64,000 bases of DNA from Antedon mediterranea (lineage: Eukaryota > Echinodermata > Crinoidea > Comatulida > Antedonidae). Both the position numbers and the translations under genes were made by a program. Shown in pieces: positions 1 to 11,700 of the stretch (its first letter is position 1; every line of letters begins with the position of its first letter). The stretch is from the NCBI RefSeq assembly GCF_964355755.1, contig NC_092677.1:10500601-10564600 (forward strand), given 5' to 3'. The notes under the pieces are model-generated. The model saw only the letters and a program-made list of their open reading frames with translations. It did not search any database and was not told the origin of the DNA.

Positions 1-602
1 CATGTTATATAATCACGTGTGTTAAGCTCTGTCTACATTATCAAATTATATGTGACAAAGAAATGTGATGTGCCCATATATGGGCACGATGGCGTAATCA
101 CATTGACAGTTTAGACATAGTTTTAGACTATTTTAGTTACATCAAAACTGTTTTATGAAATGCATTCAGCTTGTATAGAACAAAGTATTTAATACTCAGG
201 TCAACTAAGGTAAAACATTAATTAATACAGGTAATTTTTGTAATAATTATGTGAAATTATCCAAACTTTAATAGTGACATACATATTTGTTGAAAGTAAT
301 AAACATCAACTTTAAATCGATAAAATGTAAATACCTTAATTTGTAAAACAACATTATATAAAACTAAGTAGGCCTAGAAAACGAAAAAGTTATGTCCACA
401 GACACAGCAAATCAGAAAGTGTATAATGTTAGAGAACTGGTCAGTTCGTTCCATGAAATGTGAACGCATGTAAACGAACATTTAGACCCTGCTGCAATCA
501 TCATCGGAAACATTATGTATTTTGTTTTTTTAAAGCTTTGAGATATATGACGACAATATTCCCTCAAAAACATTAATGTGCATTATTGCTCGTATCAATC
601 TC
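1..602. other. Intergenic, 3' flank of the Ig gene
   Basis: AT-rich DNA with no supported coding exon. It contains a MITE at 22-124 (listed separately). It lies downstream of the minus-strand Ig gene and may include that gene's 3' UTR. No clear polyadenylation signal was found on the minus strand. Confidence 0.6.
22..124. mobile_element. TTAA-flanked MITE, degraded copy
   Basis: TTAA is followed by the terminal sequence GCTCTGTCTACA, then the internal motif TGATGTGCCCATATATGGGC, with a decayed right terminus near TTTAGACATAG. Better preserved members of the same family lie at 19285, 26650 and 29150. Confidence 0.7.
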
Positions 603-1748
603 TTATATTTTAGAATGTGATCGTCTTGCTTTTTTCCTGGAATATCTGATAAGCACTAACGCTAAGATAACCACTATGGCAACAACTAATAAGACAAACA
701 CGACGATAACTACCGGATGAAGAGTGCTTTTATCAACCAAAGGTGATTGCATTGTTGGCGCAGCCGTCCATGATGTCGTCGCTGTATCCGTTCCAATTTT
801 GATCGACATTGCCGCTCCTTTACTCAACCTTCCATCTGGTGTTTCAACTTCACATTCGATCACTGAATTGTTGTCGCTCTGTTTTAAATTGGTTATAGTT
901 AGTACACGATTGTTTGCTTTCAGTTCAAACCTTCCGGTCATCATTATATCAACATCAACTTTGCTCCAAGAGTATTTGACATTTTCTCCCGATATCTCAC
1001 TACAGACAAACGTAGCATTATCACCTACTTTATAAAATGCCTTGTCAGCTCTGACTGTAGCTACTGGAGATCGTGGAAGAGGTATGATAGTACAGAATGG
1101 TTCGTGAGCAAACGCATTTGAGATGGCTTTGCAACGAAATATGGCACCTTCGTCTGCGCGTTGTAATATCTGATAGTAAGCTAAGGTTGTTGTACCCGCT
1201 TGGTTTAAGACTTCCCGACCGTTAATGTCCCATAACAATGTAGGAGTAGGCATCAGTCCTGATGCTGTTGCTGCTGAGCACGTTAGAGTAATTGTATCCC
1301 CAATTTTTGGTTTAGTTGGAGAGACATCGCAAGTAGGTGCACCTTCCATCGGCACTTCAAGTGTCAGAGTAGCTTGTGCCAATTTCATGAAGGTTTGACG
1401 TGAATCGATATACCCACATTCATAAAGACCACCGTCAATATCTTGAGCATCAGTAATCTGTAGATGGAAATCACGCTTCTTATTGTTCCAAGTGACTTTG
1501 TATCTTCGGCGCAGCTCTGGATCGGTGACATACAGAAGGTGATTTACACTGACATACTTTTCACCAAGGTGCTCTACATGTTTCCAAACAACGGACTCTC
1601 CAGTTTGTATTGATGTCACACTGCATTCCAACGTGGCCGTATTTCCTCTTCTTACTTTCTGACTTATTGGACCTTGTATCAACTGCACTGCAGATGTAAA
1701 ACTTGTTGAGTAAATGAAAAATAGAATGCATGATATTAAAGCCTTCAT
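603..1748 (-). CDS. Ig-superfamily single-pass membrane protein (3 Ig domains)
   Basis: A single open frame predicts 381 residues, probably a cell-surface adhesion or recognition protein. I chose the ATG at 1746-1748 because it puts a typical signal peptide (residues 1-20, hydrophobic, ending TSA) at the N-terminus; an upstream in-frame ATG at 1826 would bury it. Ig1 spans about 22-132 (Cys42, Cys111, V-type DxGxYxC motif). Ig2 spans about 136-225 (Cys157, Cys206, with a possible extra Cys140-Cys219 pair). Ig3 spans about 228-318 (Cys249, Cys299). A Ser/Thr-rich stalk leads to a transmembrane helix at about 345-367 and a short basic tail with no ITAM, ITIM or PDZ-type motif that I can see. 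All three Ig domains lie in one uninterrupted exon, which is unusual because metazoan Ig domains are normally on separate exons. A retrocopy or a lineage-specific intronless gene is possible. I cannot assign an orthologue. Confidence 0.8.
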   Translation of the reverse strand: MKALISCILFFIYSTSFTSAVQLIQGPISQKVRRGNTATLECSVTSIQTGESVVWKHVEHLGEKYVSVNHLLYVTDPELRRRYKVTWNNKKRDFHLQITDAQDIDGGLYECGYIDSRQTFMKLAQATLTLEVPMEGAPTCDVSPTKPKIGDTITLTCSAATASGLMPTPTLLWDINGREVLNQAGTTTLAYYQILQRADEGAIFRCKAISNAFAHEPFCTIIPLPRSPVATVRADKAFYKVGDNATFVCSEISGENVKYSWSKVDVDIMMTGRFELKANNRVLTITNLKQSDNNSVIECEVETPDGRLSKGAAMSIKIGTDTATTSWTAAPTMQSPLVDKSTLHPVVIVVFVLLVVAIVVILALVLIRYSRKKARRSHSKI

Positions 1749-2107
1749 GATGATGTACTTTGTCAGTGTGCTCCTAAAATCAACGTTTTCACACTGAAGC
1801 ACAAAACGAATATATCTGATTTTCATAGGCCTTCTCTCATAATTTCCGATTTAAGTTAACCAATCAGATGCAGCCAATGAATTGCAATGAAAAATACTCA
1901 CTTAATGTCTTCTGATAAATAATTATGATATGGAAAGTGTGATTTTCCCCCTGAAATGTTACTGTTTTTTGTTTTTATGTAAATAGGAACCTTGCTGCTC
2001 AATTTGCGTTGTATAATTAACAATTAATTAGCAAAACAGTTGTACTGTAATAAGCATAATAATCAATTTAGACAGTTGGGGGTTCAGGAAACTGTAAAGT
2101 GTAGTCT

Positions 2108-2265
2108 AAAGGCCAATTTTCACAGACGAGCGGTAACGGTAAGCGGAAAATCACAGAATCTGTTACATCTATCCTGAGCGGAAACTGCCCGTCCGCTCCG
2201 CGTTGTGCGTAAATGGAATAACCAGGGAGTTGAAAATTACCGCTCGTCTTTGTAAATTGGCTTTT
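2108..2265. mobile_element. Small inverted-repeat MITE (about 158 bp)
   Basis: The left end reads AAAGGCCAATTTTCACAGAC and continues GAGCGGTAA. The right end is its imperfect inverted copy (AAAAGCCAATTTACAAAGAC on the minus strand). No protein is encoded. Confidence 0.65.
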
Positions 2266-3148
2266 AAAACTTAACTTTAAAATGGTACTATAAAGTTATA
2301 TTATCACGGAAGAAAATAAATCGAAGGGTAAATAGTAATGCCTATACCTAAACCAAAGGTAATGATTTTTAAAATGCCGACCGATATACCTACTAAATAT
2401 CGCTTATGTTTGCTACAATAATTATTAATAGCCTAATTCTGAAGATATTAATTTTAGCTCCTACTCTGGATCAAATCGATTTTTTGCTGAATTATTTTAT
2501 TTCAAAATAGATATATATTACAAAAAACATAATATCAACCATAGACAGGTAAAAAAAATAGCTAAATAAGTGATAAAACGTAAAAGTTTTTTTTTGAAAA
2601 GGATGAGTCAGGAACGGAAAATATTACTTTATTTTTTGACCTGATTTAGGTAAAGTGAAAGTAAGCTGACGAGAGAGAAAATGAATTGTTACTATCAGTG
2701 CCAAATTTGATAAAGATGCTATAGGCCTAAGCTAGTAGCTACAATTCCCATTATGAAAGGATTTATTAAACTAACCTCTTTTTATTTATTAAAATGAATA
2801 GGCCTAAGTGATCAGCCTACGTCGTTAATTATATCATAATTAAACGAAGAAGATTAAAATGGTATTGACACATAATTAGACTACCAATGAGGCCTAAACA
2901 AACAAATAAAAAGAAAGTAAAAAGACCATCAAGAAGACAAAAAAATAACGGGTCGATAAACCAAATAAAAAAGATTCAAAAGGAAAACGTATCTTTAGCA
3001 AAATTACAAACCACCAAGCCCACACAAAAAGTATAGAAACAAATTGTGGAAAGTGTAATGTCTGAATGATGGAAAAATTAATTCAAGAGGAGAGAAAGTA
3101 TGTCATAAAATCACAGTAGGCCTACATTGATTGATTACACATTTGTTT

Positions 3149-3149
<1 letters not shown>

Positions 3150-3194
<45 letters not shown>
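3150..3194. repeat. (AAT)n microsatellite
   Basis: About 15 uninterrupted AAT/TAA triplets. Confidence 0.95.
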
Positions 3195-4414
3195 GGCCGA
3201 TGCTATACAAAATACAGTGATAACAAATTACGAGACTATTTCTGACAAAAATGGCGAGTGAGATTGTGAATCTCTGAGAAACTTATTTATAAGATAGTAC
3301 ATTCGAAACAAAGTCTTGAAATTCTTTATTTTTGGAAAGTTTTTCTTATAATATAATGACTAATACATATTGTGACATTACTAATTGACTTTGTCCAATT
3401 ATTAAAGCTTATCGAATTCCATAACCACATTGCAATAATTAATTTCCTGCCAAGGTTTGTCCCTTCCTATATTTAGTTCGTCACGTGTCGTATACGCGTG
3501 CCAAATACGCCCCTGACTCGTCACGAGGGCTCAATCTTAAGAAACTTCCGATGATTTAATGAACAAGGCCTACATGTACAATTTTTATTTTTGGCAGCAA
3601 ATTAATATGACAAAATGTGAATTGATATAGTTCCACGTAATCTGTATATTTCCTCCATGGTTATACCATGGAAAAATGCATAGGCCTACAATTTGAATTT
3701 CCGTAAATTTAACACACGCCGGGAAACTCCGTCGCGAGTGCATTGTAGCAACTACAAAGGAGATGAGGGCCTACCAAGGTTACGGTACAAACAGAAGAAG
3801 GCAATACGTGCAGATAAAAAACCATTGTCGATCATTTCGATTTATATTTTTTTGAAATAGGCCTACACATTTGAAACTGGCACTGACTTCTTGAAAGATA
3901 CCATATTCACATAAAAGTGATTATTAATATTAAACTAACGCGTTTTTTTTTTTAATGAATAAGCAGGTCGTTTCATAAAATCAACGGCAAATTGATTGAT
4001 TACGGTCGATATCATTACAAGGAATTTAATATTTATAATGTTCTTTCAATTTCATAGCAAATATATTAGTATTTTCAAGAACTACAGAGTCCTAAATTTA
4101 ATTTGGTATATTTGACCATAAGCGTGGAAACTCATTTATAGAGGAGTGTTTTAGTACGTATGTACGGGCATACTAGCGGTGTTTAAATGTTAGAACATCT
4201 GGGTATCGTGGATTTATATACTGTAGTATATTGAACACTGTAGACAGTACTTTCCTTTCATAACTCGTTTTCATATCTTTTTGGTGATGCTTTTCACAAA
4301 ATTCATCGAACCACATTTATCTGTTCATACGTAAATTAATAATTTGGTTTAAAATTAAAAATGTTTCACACGTCAGAGTTTATATATTGCCTTGGTACGG
4401 TTTATGAGTTTATG

Positions 4415-4451
4415 AGCGTTTTTTGTAAGAAATATTCTTACAAAAAACGCT
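4415..4451. repeat. Perfect hairpin, 17-bp arms and 3-nt loop
   Basis: The arm AGCGTTTTTTGTAAGAA, the loop ATA and the exact reverse complement follow one another. No transposon termini or known structured RNA were recognised around it. Confidence 0.85.
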
Positions 4452-5374
4452 GCTCGCTTATTGTTATTGCTAAGGTCAAGTCTGGGGGTCACTTCATCAT
4501 GTCTAGATACTTCAAGTATCCTATTACAAACAAAAACTTCAATGGACTGTTTTGATAATAATTCAATGATTATCTGACAGTGAATTACAGTAATATCATG
4601 GGACTCATAAATACCAGAAATGCTTTGGGATTTGTCATTAGACTCTTTTCCCAGCCGTTTTTGTTATTCAACAGGTGGTACCTATAAATTATAGTCGAGT
4701 TTCCATTTTAACAAAAATGTCAAAGTGTAGTACTATACTGCTGCTTGATTTCATCTAATGAATGAGTCATCTCGTGTGACGTAGCGGGCTAGAGCAGCAG
4801 CGTGAAAACGCCACCTATAACAACAGCGAACAAAAAATGAAGGAATGTTTCGAGACCGGGAACCAGACTAGAGTGTAGCCAATAGGATATCAAAGAGTGT
4901 GCTAAATAAGATCATGTGATGAATAGCGATATGACATCATCATCATCAGGGTTGTTTCGTCGAATTACGTCGCGGTATGGTTGTGTTTTTGTTTTGTTTT
5001 GGGACTAAAAGGAAGTAAAAACTCAATAAACATTTGCAGTTTTGGTGCTATTTTTCGCCAGTAGTGTTACATTGATCTCTATACATACACTTTTATATTT
5101 AATGTGGCAAAAATAAAGTTATTTGTACGTAAAAATCGTAGTTGAGCCTCTCTCACGACGTTCGTAGCAGCAGCCTAGCAAGCCTTCAATAAAGCAGCCT
5201 GGCTGCTGGGCGCGCCACACGATATTCACGCCTGTATGCAGCTGTAATAGATAGGGTATCCTAGCCTATCCTCATCTAGTTATTTTCATTCTGTTGAAGT
5301 TGCAGGTAGTTAGGCTATCCTCTGTAAACTTATAAAAACTACCTCTTAAGAAGTAACTCAACGACAAAAATAAT

Positions 5375-8300
5375 ATGGAGACTGAAGAAGCTAAATTAAC
5401 TGTGGTAGTCAGAACTCCAGACCAGTCTTCAGATGACTTTGTTATAGAATGTAACGAATTATGGACTGTAAAGAAAATCAAATCTTACATTTGTAAATTT
5501 TATCCCACAAAACCGGTAAGTAGGACCGAAAAAATTGATATCAATAATGTTATAGGCTAATGCCAATTCATTAAAAAAGCAACCAAAATGAATTATCTGT
5601 AAAACCACGCACGCACGCATTTAACTTAAATCGCAAATTTTGTGAGTGATTGAAACTCGCGAAAGTTTCATGCCGTGAATCATTTCAGAATGTACTGTAG
5701 GCCTACTACTGCACAATAACAATAGCTTATGTATTAGCACATGGAGTAAGACGTCTTTATAACACAAAGGTCACGCATACAAGATATTGTTACAGTATTT
5801 TAATTTACTTGTACTTTATTTTCAAATTCGCGAAAGTTTTTATGTCTTGAAAATGGCCAATGTAGTTTCATGACAGTTTCTGGTTTTACAGTAATCTCTA
5901 TAATTCTTGATTGAGCCTGAAAGTTTTTGCTAATTAATTCAAAATGATTAATAAATTGTTCATTGCTAAGATAATAAACTACTCTACTTACTTGGGTAAG
6001 TAATGTATTTCAGTATATTCACTTGTGGAAAAAAAGATTTAGGATTGATCTGATTTTTGTTTTCAGGCTGAGAAAAACCAAAAAATTATTTACTCTGGAA
6101 AACTACTAGCAGACAATTCAGTTTTAAAAGATGTATTCCGAGAGGTAAATGTTAAAAGTAACAACAAATATATCATAAGTCATCCTTCAATACAATATGC
6201 TATTTTTTTTTTTTCAAAATAAAGGTCCAATTTGGAAATCACCCACACTTTCTGCAGCATGGAAATGATACAACATGAATTAGATATTGTAAATGGTACT
6301 GGTTCAGACATCTGGTAGCCATTGAAATAAAGTTGGCATTTAGATTAATGATACTACACAATGTTTTTGTTTGTACTGGTGGTACATATACAAGTTACAA
6401 ACAAACTCAAAATGTCCTATGGACAGACATACCAAAAGTATAACAATTACACTACACTAGCAATTTACAAATATAAAACAATTTTAAAATACTAAAAAAG
6501 ACATAATACAGTAAAGTCTCGGTCCAACAAACATGATCGACCTTTGACCCTACTACTTGTGTCATTATTCAAGTACTGTACAATACGGTTGTAACTGTAA
6601 TACAATATAGACAAAGCCACACTTTTAATAATACCTGTAATGTGCCTCTTTTGTACTTATGCCATATGGTGGTTTAGTACGGGTACATAGGATAAGAACT
6701 AAAGTATTGCTGTATCAGTTACAGTGGTCAGCAAACTTATCTTTTTATATTTGATTAAATGTGCCTGAAATATAAAATTATTTTAATACAAGATACTAAA
6801 TAATGGTGGTCTTGAAAATGTAATGTTTAATATTTCCATTCCATACTAAATGTTCAGTAAAAATAAATAAATTTTGTCCAGTCATTTTGACTTAATAGCT
6901 CCGGGCTAGATTGTATTATAATGGCATTTTATTATTTGCTTACGAAAAGCACATTGTCAAAAATATTGTTGTAAATGTAAGGTTTACTTTTAAATCAGAC
7001 TTATTTGTAATATAACTAACTTTGTATATCCCTAACTCTGTATATAAATGAACAATTGCTTTTTCAGCAAGACGACCAACGGCATACAGTACATTTAGTT
7101 TGTTTAAAGACAGCAGAGAGTGTAAAAAGCATTCCTACCCTGCCTGCTACATCCACACTTCCACAATCAAGACCGGTGCCAAGTAGCAGTGTAGGTGATG
7201 CCAGTGGCTCACAGACTGATGGATTAAGACATCGTCCCCCCACGGCAAACTCATCCTATAGCCCATATAATTATCCTTACAAGTGAGTAATAAGGTTTTA
7301 GATTTGATTGAACAGAATTGTTTACTTAAATTCAAGTTATTCTTGTCAGCGTTGTGCAACGAGTCGTCTCTTCAGGTGAAAATTAAACATGTTTAAAGTA
7401 CTTGTGATGAAATAAAAACTACGCCCGATGGAATTCAACTCAGACAGCACTGACAAATCAAGACATATGACGCTGTCTGAGTTGGCCTTAAGATGCAGAG
7501 TTGGACTTATTTTAGTTCCGCATGTTCAAGGATATAGCTAAAGAAATGTTGTAAAAAAGTTAAGGAGGAGTGGGAAAAAAATAAAACCGGTACCCAGAGG
7601 TTTATTGGGTAGGTTATAATTAGGCTGTCATTAATAAGCTTTAGGCTGGGTGCAAGTCAAACATTGGTGGCGTGTCCGCCAACCTCCCCACCAAAATTAC
7701 ATCATTGTATATTTAAATCTTTAAACCACTAAACCAATGAATTGAGTAGCAATAGGTATAGGTGTGTGATGTGTCTAAATATGGTAGTGATATGCCCAAA
7801 TATGGTAGTGATATAACATCATCGTGCCCATATAGTTTGATAGTGTAGCTCAAGAGTATTATTAGATTTTATAGAATTATTTCTTATTTACACCGTTTAG
7901 TTATGGTGGATATCAGATGCAATATGGTGCTAATAATATACCAACATCAACTTACTACCAAGCCTACTGGATGCAACAATATTATGCCCAACAAATGGCG
8001 CAGTATGCTCAATAGTAAGTTCAAAGTTCAAATTAATCATTGTTTATACTAAACAAAACAACATACTGGTATAATAATATACAAACAGTAAACTCTATTT
8101 ACTTTAACTTGATTGAATGCAATTGTTGATTAACTTGATTAGCAATATAAAAAGGAAATTGCCAAAAAAAAACCACTGATTATTCTATCCACTTGGAGCA
8201 AATTAAAAATCGAGAATATATGCTGAAATATATTATTATATTTAATTTATTTAAAAAAAAGACTGACTGATGGATTAAGACATCGTCCCCCAGGGCAAAC

Positions 8301-9655
8301 TCATCCTATAGCCCATATAATTATCCTTACAAGTGAGTAATAAGGTTTTAAAAAGGAAACTGCAAAAAAAAAACCACTGATTATTTTATCCACTTTGAGC
8401 AAATTGAAAATCGAGAGTATATGCTGAAATATATTACTATTGTATTTAATTTATTAAATAAAAAAAACCTATTGTGTATACTTTTTATTTTATGGTTTAA
8501 TAAATACTTTTCACAGTTCAAATCAGCAGATGACATCAACGCCGAATGCACTAAATGCTAACGTGAACCCAGCCCCCGTCGTCAACCTCGCAGCAGCTCA
8601 ACCTGTAGTACCAAATGTAAATATCGCAAACAACGCTCCACCAGCTCAAAACAACGTACGAATGAACGCCGGTGTTGGACCTGCTATTGATGATGATGAC
8701 GACGATCAGATGAACCGTGATTGGCTCGACTGGAGTTACATGTTTTTCCGCGCGACTGTACTTATATCGATTGTTTATTTCTATTCGTCAATGAATAGAT
8801 TCATGATTGTAATTGGATTTATATCATTCTTTTATTTGTAAGTGTTTTTTTTAATTTTAATTTCAGCAGTTAAAAACCAATTCTGTAACCTTGATTACTA
8901 TATAGCTAATTTAATTAATTATAGTCTTGGACAAAAATTGCCAAACTCCATAAAAACTTTTTCAACTAAGGAAAATAATTGCTTACCCCTTTTCTGGTTT
9001 ATTGTTCAGTTATCGTCAAAGACAGCAGACACTTCGAAGACAAGTGGCAGCTGGTGAGGCTGCAGCAGCAGCAGCGGCGGCAGCTGCACCACCACCACAA
9101 GAAGAGGAAATACCTACAGAACAAACAGATGGTGATCAACATGAAAATGAAGAACATACCAATCAGCAGGTACTACCAGTGTTGAATTTATAACTTACTT
9201 TCTCTTTCACAAATCAACAGCTTTACAGGGACATTTTTCTGTGTTCAAAATAAACAAATATAAATATATAACACTACAGCCAACCACTGTTGACGGAACA
9301 CTTAGGTCCTGAATATAATATCAATAATTTTTATTTGGCAAAATTGTTTAAAAGTACGTTTTACATTTCATCTTGCCAGGAGCAAGTAATAGGCATGAGC
9401 CCAAACATATATTTAAAATTAATATAATAATTGTTGTGCATGTTTTTACTTTTTTCACAAACAAAGAACTAATTATTGCTATCATTTTATTTACAGACTG
9501 AGCAACCTGAAAACGAATCGCAGACAGATTCAAATGCAATTGAAACACCGCCCTCACCTCCGCAACCCGGAGTATTTGCAACTGCATGGATATTCTTCAG
9601 TAGTTTCTTTACATCATTAATTCCCCACGAGCCACCCCCAGCAAATTTAAATTAA
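5375..9655 (+). CDS. HERPUD: HERPUD/Herp homologue (ER ubiquitin-like domain protein)
   Basis: Seven exons: 5375-5515, 6067-6144, 7068-7282, 7901-8014, 8517-8837, 9010-9169, 9497-9655. All junctions are GT-AG and join in frame to 395 residues, close to vertebrate HERPUD1 and HERPUD2 (about 390-406). Exons 1-3 encode an N-terminal ubiquitin-like fold (KLTVVVRTP; IYSGKLL in exon 2, very like Herp). The middle is a Pro/Ser/Tyr/Gln-rich linker. Exon 5 holds a hydrophobic hairpin (about FFRATVLISIVYFYSS and the following FMIVIGFISFFYLF). Exon 6 has a short Ala/Pro run. The C-terminus (AWIFFSSFFTSLIPHEPP) matches the conserved Herp tail. Known family role: an ER-membrane protein, induced by ER stress, that recruits the Hrd1 ubiquitin ligase complex for ER-associated degradation. 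Whether it is closer to HERPUD1 or HERPUD2 is not resolved. Confidence 0.92.
7761..7853. mobile_element. Degraded TTAA-family MITE in HERPUD intron 3
   Basis: It contains the family's paired ATATGGTAGTGATATGCCCA motif and the right-end TTTGATAGTGTAG. Both termini are eroded. Confidence 0.5.
8150..8460 (+). pseudogene. Duplicated fragment of HERPUD exon 3 inside intron 4
   Basis: Bases 8264-8350 repeat bases 7213-7299: the 3' part of exon 3 plus its splice donor and the first intron bases. A base is missing in the C-run (CGTCCCCCAGGG against CGTCCCCCCACGG), so the copy is frameshifted. It is bracketed by two copies of an intronic segment beginning AAAAGGAAA (8150-8252 and 8351-8460). There is no good pyrimidine-rich acceptor upstream, so it is probably not spliced in. 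Confidence 0.8.
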
Positions 9656-11700
9656 TCGAGGAATAATATTGATTAAAAACTTTGGAAGAAAGTTTTTTCT
9701 GTTTTAGTTTATGAATTTAAAAGAGTGTGTTATCATCTGTAAGAAGAAACAAAAATATTGCTTGTTTTTTCATAACATTCCAGAAAGTGGAAGCTGTTTG
9801 ACTTTATTTATGTACAGAAAATAGGGCTGTATTACATCATTTTAAATTCATACTTATTTTAACAAGGTGATTGGAATATTTAAAATTTATTTCGCTTCAA
9901 GTTCAAGTAGAAGATAGAATATTTTGAAAGTAGTCAGAATTATAACAACAAAGTTATTAATATATTAAAAACAAATATTTTAATGTTTTTATCTTATTTA
10001 ATTTCATATTTACTCCATAGTAGTTTTTGTTATATTAAGGTACAATTTAAAGTTTTATTTTAACAAATGGTAGTTTTTATGAATTACTCGATATAAGTAG
10101 GTGTATTTGACTGGTCACTTACGGGCTTCTCAAAACTAATCGTAAAGGATTTACTCTCATTGCTCATATAAAGTGAGGAGTCTGAAGAACTAAATCTTCT
10201 TAAAACAGACCAGTTGGGATAGGCCTATTACTGTAGTTATTATGTGCAACTTACATATAAATGTATATAGCATTTATCTTAGTGTCAGCATTAAGTTTCA
10301 ATTCTGGTTTAAATTTTTGTATTTTCTACTGTGGTTGTAGAAAAAAAACACAAAATCCGAAAATGAGATATTGCATTAAATATACAGTAGAATCCCTATT
10401 AAGTGGAAACTTTTAGGACCCAAAGTGTCCCCTTAATATGGGTGTCCCCTAAATAGGGATGGGATGTATATTGCCACAGAAACATGTTTGTGTCTCAAAA
10501 AATGAGTTACGATACTATTTTTTTAAACACCACACCAATATACATATTTGTATTCATAAGTATAGTGAAAAGAAGATGTGAGTTAACAATAGGCAGAGTA
10601 TGTACAGCATTTAAATGTATTTTATGAAGTTACCTGTTCAAGGTATCAAAATCATGTTTTTGTATCATAAACTGTATAGTTCCAATATGATATATAATAT
10701 ATTTTGTGTATTTTTATTTCTTGTTTGATAATTATTAAAATGATTAATATTGTACAGATTTAAATTATTTAATACTGTAATTGTTTGGGTGTTTAGGAAG
10801 GTATAAGGGGTTCAAAACATTTATATTAACCTAGTATCATTTGATAAATATACAATGTTGGATCCAGATGTGGGGTTGACATATTTCTGCACATCCCCTT
10901 CCCCATATTATATTATCTGAATTTCTTTTTGTCGATGACCTCCCTCCCCGGTCGCTTACGTTTTGCAGCTGTCATATTATGTACAACATAAGGAGGTATC
11001 GCCATGTACCCTCTGAAATTTAAACCATTTTACATAGTATGTACACCAATAAAACAACATTATTTAAAATAAAGTTTATGATTGTCTTCATTAAAGTACT
11101 ATTTTTTTCTAACTTTTATTTTTTCAAATGATATAATGTGTTGAAGAATTTGTTATTTGTCAATTGATACATAATACTGTATACTGTATCACTCATCCCA
11201 TAAATTTCATTCTGCTATTTTATTGTTAGAAATAATCTAGGGATCACTTCATCACAGTAGGATTTCACTGTTGACATTTTCTGGTTCATTGAACATGCTT
11301 AGCCAAGCGTAAAGACAATGGGAAAACAGCTGATAATACAATGTTGATAATGAATGTGACTGAATTATGGTACGATATAATATCAGATACGAAGTCCACG
11401 TCGGAGACTCATGCTGGCTTATTACATCAACCTTGACCCAATATCGGCCTTTGTTTTCCATGCTTATGTTGAAAGCAGTCGTAAAGTGAACTTGAGCTCA
11501 CCAAGTCAAGGAAAGTGTTTCTCCAATCATCAGGAAATTCCTCATCATCAGCTGTCTGCCTACTACTACTCACTCAGTCATCATATAGGCCTATTATATA
11601 CAGTAGCCTACCCTATAGGCCTATAAATCCTACTTATTAAAAAGTCTAAAGCTTTACAGCTCTATTTTTTCTGCTTGCTGAACTTCTTGTGTATTTCGAA
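9656..11700. other. HERPUD 3' UTR and intergenic DNA
   Basis: No coding exon seen. Candidate polyadenylation signals are AATAAA near 11048 and 11068, which would give a long 3' UTR. It contains a mariner/pogo-like terminal fragment at about 10383. The methyltransferase promoter should lie in the last few hundred bases. Confidence 0.55.
10383..10462 (+). mobile_element. Tc1/mariner (pogo/Tigger)-like terminal fragment
   Basis: It begins TACAGTAGAATCCCTATTAA, followed by GTGTCCCCTTAATATGGGTG. Ends of the form TA+CAGTAGAA are typical of pogo/Tigger MITEs. Related fragments lie at about 34302-34374 and 35796-35925. Confidence 0.5.

Larger units (their letters stand above)
1749..5374. other. Intergenic region between the Ig gene and HERPUD
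   Basis: No exon with convincing coding character. It holds an inverted-repeat element (2108-2265), an (AAT)n tract (3150-3194) and a hairpin (4415-4451). The last few hundred bases should include the HERPUD promoter. A TGACGT core occurs near 4776, but I cannot show that it functions. Confidence 0.6.

Noticed and set aside
5272-5481. Minus-strand open frame over HERPUD exon 1
   Set aside because: It is a shadow of exon 1 on the other strand with no domain or signal.
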